Below, piece after piece: positions 61,270 to 64,000 of a stretch of 64,000 nt of DNA. How positions within the stretch are numbered: the stretch's first letter is position 1; each line of letters opens with the position of its first letter. A model generated the notes under the pieces. It did not search any database. It was not told the DNA's origin and saw only the letters and a list, made by a program, of their open reading frames with translations. This DNA is from Lineus longissimus (lineage: Eukaryota > Nemertea > Pilidiophora > Heteronemertea > Lineidae): the NCBI RefSeq assembly GCF_910592395.1, contig NC_088311.1:3846501-3910500 (forward strand), written 5' to 3'. Both the position numbers and the translations under genes were made by a program.

Positions 61270-62359
61270 TTTGATCAGCAAGTTACACTGCAATAAATTA
61301 TCATGTATCCAGTAAATAAACTTTCTGAAATAAACCAGTCAAGTAAGAAGCAAATTTGGACATCTTGATATTCTTGCCTCCGACGATAAAACAATGTTAC
61401 ATGATATAAGGACATGTAAATTCTGAATCATAAAAAAGTGCAGGCCCTTTTTGAATTATTGAATACCATGCGATGCCGCAAAAACCTGACACAATTCCAA
61501 AGAGTGTTACTTCTACTTGTTTCTCACTTCCAGAGGGGGGTCCTTCGTGGAAATTATCGATCCTTATCAAACTATCCTAATGTACTTTCTACATTGTTAC
61601 GTAATCACAACTTTATATGTATTGACATGGTTTCCAAAGACAACCACCCCACGCCCTTGAACTCGTGTTATGACACTTGACTAAGCAGTTTTATGATAAA
61701 GCGGGCAGCCGGAGCGTGTGGTGGCAAGGTGCTGATAATAAGATAAAACAAAAATAAACGAAACAAATTCAGGTGTTACATGTACATGTTCCTTATGTCA
61801 CCATTGTTACATCAATCATGCTGTTGCTACACCAGAAATATGACACCTTATTCTCAAAATAGCAACATACATAATGTTATTACTTCCATCACTAATTCGC
61901 TTTGCTGAGTTTGTCACAATGAGTTTCTAATAGTCACTAGCTTGGTGTAAGCAACATGACTCAGTTTTAACAACCATGCTGGGGATCTGGGTTTTTTTTT
62001 CCAAAGTTTGTAACAAACAGAATTGACAGAGCTGAAGGAGGAGTACATGTACAAAGGCAAAATTCTAATATCATTTCATGGACATCATTCTTGCAAGATA
62101 TCAACTTGACATTCACGGAATGATGTCAGAATGACGTCCACGCTCCAGCGGACATCCACATATTTCAAAAGTGTTTTAGTAGATTTCTGTTTCAGATGTT
62201 TGAGAGTGTAATAATTGTCCACGCTAATGTACTAATGATACACAAATCTGAGAATATACACTTTGCGCTGGCCCCAGGTGTTATTCCCACTGAACCTAAT
62301 CAAAATATCTGAATGACTTTCACAATTTGATTACAGATCACCTGTAAAAGCACCCTTGG

Positions 62360-63787
62360 TTATCTACACTGAACAACAACATGGCTGCCGATTCTACTTT
62401 CAAGTAGTAAATGCGCATGAAAAAACCTAGCACATTCATGATAGTTGTGCTTTCGAATAAAACTGTTTATTTTTGGCACTAAAATATTATACATGACAAG
62501 ATGGGATGGGAGGGTGATATTTTCATGATATTCGCTCTCCAACCATTGGACGGGGTCCCTGTAGAAGACATCTGCTTCGTCTGTGTAGTTGTTCATATTG
62601 CTCAGGTTTGGTTCACACGTCAAGAAGCGCATGCTCACATTTTTATGGATATGACTGAAAATTAAACAAAAATAGGTTATTGTCCCGAGGCATTCAACTT
62701 TCCTGAAAACCTGCTTATTGCTTTACTTTAGAAGTAAATTGGACAGTAACTTACAAAATCTGAAAGAGCATGGCAACATGTAAGGTGTCGACGATCACAT
62801 CTGCTGTGTCTAGCACCTAGTTATGCCTATGATATCAAATCTTTGAAATGTTTTCAACAGAACAAATGAATGGGACTCACCTGTAATATGGTGTTGAATG
62901 GCACGGCATCAGATAGAGTATATCAAGTGGAGTCTGCATCTTATCATGGACGACCTGTTGTAAATATGCCATCACATCAAGCGTACCACGCTGATGAAGG
63001 AGGCTGAAGTACAACGCTGCAGGGAGATTCGTCACAATTATACCAATCATGATGGCTTTGGCACTGAGAAACTTCTTGCCGACATCATTGCATAGAGAAT
63101 TGAGGCATTGCCCACAAATATGCATAGCCAGCGGCAGCAGTGGAAACAGGAAGCGAAACTCTTTGTGGCTTTTTAAACTGAAAATGAGATGGAGAAGGCT
63201 GGTCAGAACTGGTAGTTTTGAGGAAGCATGAACAAGGAGTAAAGATGAAATTGACTGCCATATACTTGTAAAGGTGGCATTATTGCTACAGGCCCAGGCT
63301 AGGATCATTTCTTGTTAGCCGAGTCTGTGGAGAGATTGCCTTGTAATCCAGAGGACCTGGGTTCAAACCTCAGCTTGACAAGCCGGACTAGTTTCATATT
63401 GCAATTTGTAACCCAAATTTCAGGAATTGCTATTAACATTGTCAATACCTGTATAAGATTGACGAGATTATTTCAAGCCATGCGAATCGAAATGGTTCTA
63501 TGTTGTGAATGTAAAAGAAATTCTCTGACCTATAGATGAAAATTGTCCAGAGTATAATGTATACCATGGTTTTGTCTTTTGCCGACCATAAACCCAGGAC
63601 GAATGGAAGCATATGTGTCGTCATGATGGTCACAAATCCTTGTGTGAGGTACCAGTGCCAAGGGTGACTTCCATAGAATGAACCCATGTTGGAGAAGAAG
63701 TTGAACTTGAGGAATTCCAAGTGGACGATCACCCATTTCCCGTAAAAGGACTTGTCAATTATGGTCGATATCAGCAACAGAAACAAT
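62360..63787 (-). CDS. PIGB: GPI mannosyltransferase 3 (PIG-B), 3' three exons, partial
   Basis: Exons in order: 63530-63787, 62881-63177, 62360-62654, in phase to TAA, giving about the last 282 residues. The 5' part lies past position 64000. PIG-B is a multi-pass ER enzyme of glycosyltransferase family 22 that adds the third mannose to the GPI-anchor precursor from dolichol-phosphate mannose. Family landmarks seen: FLKFNFFSNMGSFYGSHPWHWY, SHKEFRFLFPLLPLAM, LLHQRGTLDVM, LMPCHSTPYYSHIH, MRFLTCEPNL, DEADVFYRDPVQWLE, LPSHLVMYN and FFHAH...GSHV. Hydrophobic membrane segments alternate with these loops. The N-terminal catalytic loop (HDE-type motif of the family) is outside the window. The gene converges on LEO1. 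Confidence 0.95.
63311..63382 (+). tRNA. tRNA-like sequence, 72 nt (pseudogene or SINE head)
   Basis: CTTGTTA at the 5' end pairs with TGACAAG at the 3' end (7 bp, one G-U). CTGGG/CTCAG encloses TTCAAAC like a T-arm, and GGTTCAAAC resembles a B box. TAGCCGAGTCTG is A-box-like. A CTTGTAA stretch would give a UGU (Thr) anticodon, but the anticodon and D stems pair poorly, so a functional tRNA is unlikely. It lies in a PIGB intron, on the opposite strand. Confidence 0.35.
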
Positions 63788-64000
63788 CTGAAAGTAGATA
63801 AAGATATCATACGAAGACGTCTTTAGTGGGGCTACAGCATAAAAAGTCCTACAGATTTTGTTCAATTTTCATTGCATCATGAATAAGTGACTGTAAACTG
63901 CAGAACAAAATTACATTGCTTTTCTTTAAACAATTAAAATTCCCGATTTCTACTTTTGCTAATTGTTAAATTTTAATTGGTAACACATTTGCACAATTTT
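63788..64000 (-). other. PIGB intron (window edge)
   Basis: Intronic sequence upstream of the CTACTTTCAG acceptor. AT-rich, nothing else seen. Confidence 0.7.

Noticed and set aside
1-64000. CRISPR array, bacterial operon or viral genome
   Set aside because: Spliced metazoan genes span the window. No regular repeat-spacer array and no viral gene was seen.

Overview
The window is nuclear DNA from an animal, most likely a marine invertebrate. Genes are split by GT-AG introns, intergenic and intronic DNA is AT-rich and full of short inverted-repeat elements and ACATGTACATGT-type simple sequence, and the five recognisable genes are all metazoan. I cannot assign the species from sequence alone. 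There is no operon, CRISPR array or rRNA gene.

Layout, left to right. (1) 193-33841, minus: a Sam68/KHDRBS-type STAR RNA-binding protein in ten coding exons spread over 33.6 kb, with most of the length in introns. (2) 33842-41075: repeat-rich intergenic DNA holding a 94-bp tandem array, a 26-bp-arm hairpin, and a roughly 300-bp tandem element ending in (GAC)n plus a hairpin. (3) 41505-44677 coding, minus: an ornithine decarboxylase family protein of 471 residues whose PLP pocket has lost several key residues while the antizyme-contact residues are retained. It looks like an antizyme-inhibitor-like pseudoenzyme. (4) 46453-49988 coding, minus: CLCC1, an ER membrane protein, seven coding exons. 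(5) 52645-58926, plus: LEO1, a PAF1-complex subunit, thirteen coding exons including a 21-nt microexon. (6) 62360 to beyond 64000, minus: the 3' half of PIGB, GPI mannosyltransferase 3. Most introns were placed by reading splice sites that keep phase across every junction. Each complete gene gives an exact open frame: 380, 471, 624 and 813 residues.

The most striking structure is 50904-52622, between the divergent CLCC1 and LEO1 genes. An inverted-repeat (foldback/MULE-like) element with a 9-bp target-site duplication inserted 22 bp upstream of the LEO1 start codon. A second inverted-repeat element, made largely of CTAGGTTTT-type satellite, then inserted into its right arm with a 6-bp duplication. 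A third unit with 18-bp perfect terminal repeats sits at the centre of the second. Removing the outer element brings the two divergent genes to within about 160 bp, so the ancestral arrangement was probably a compact bidirectional promoter.

The genes do not form one pathway: splicing regulation (KHDRBS), polyamine control (ODC-like), ER homeostasis (CLCC1), transcription elongation (LEO1) and GPI-anchor synthesis (PIGB). LEO1 and PIGB are also linked on human 15q21, so their adjacency may be an old linkage.
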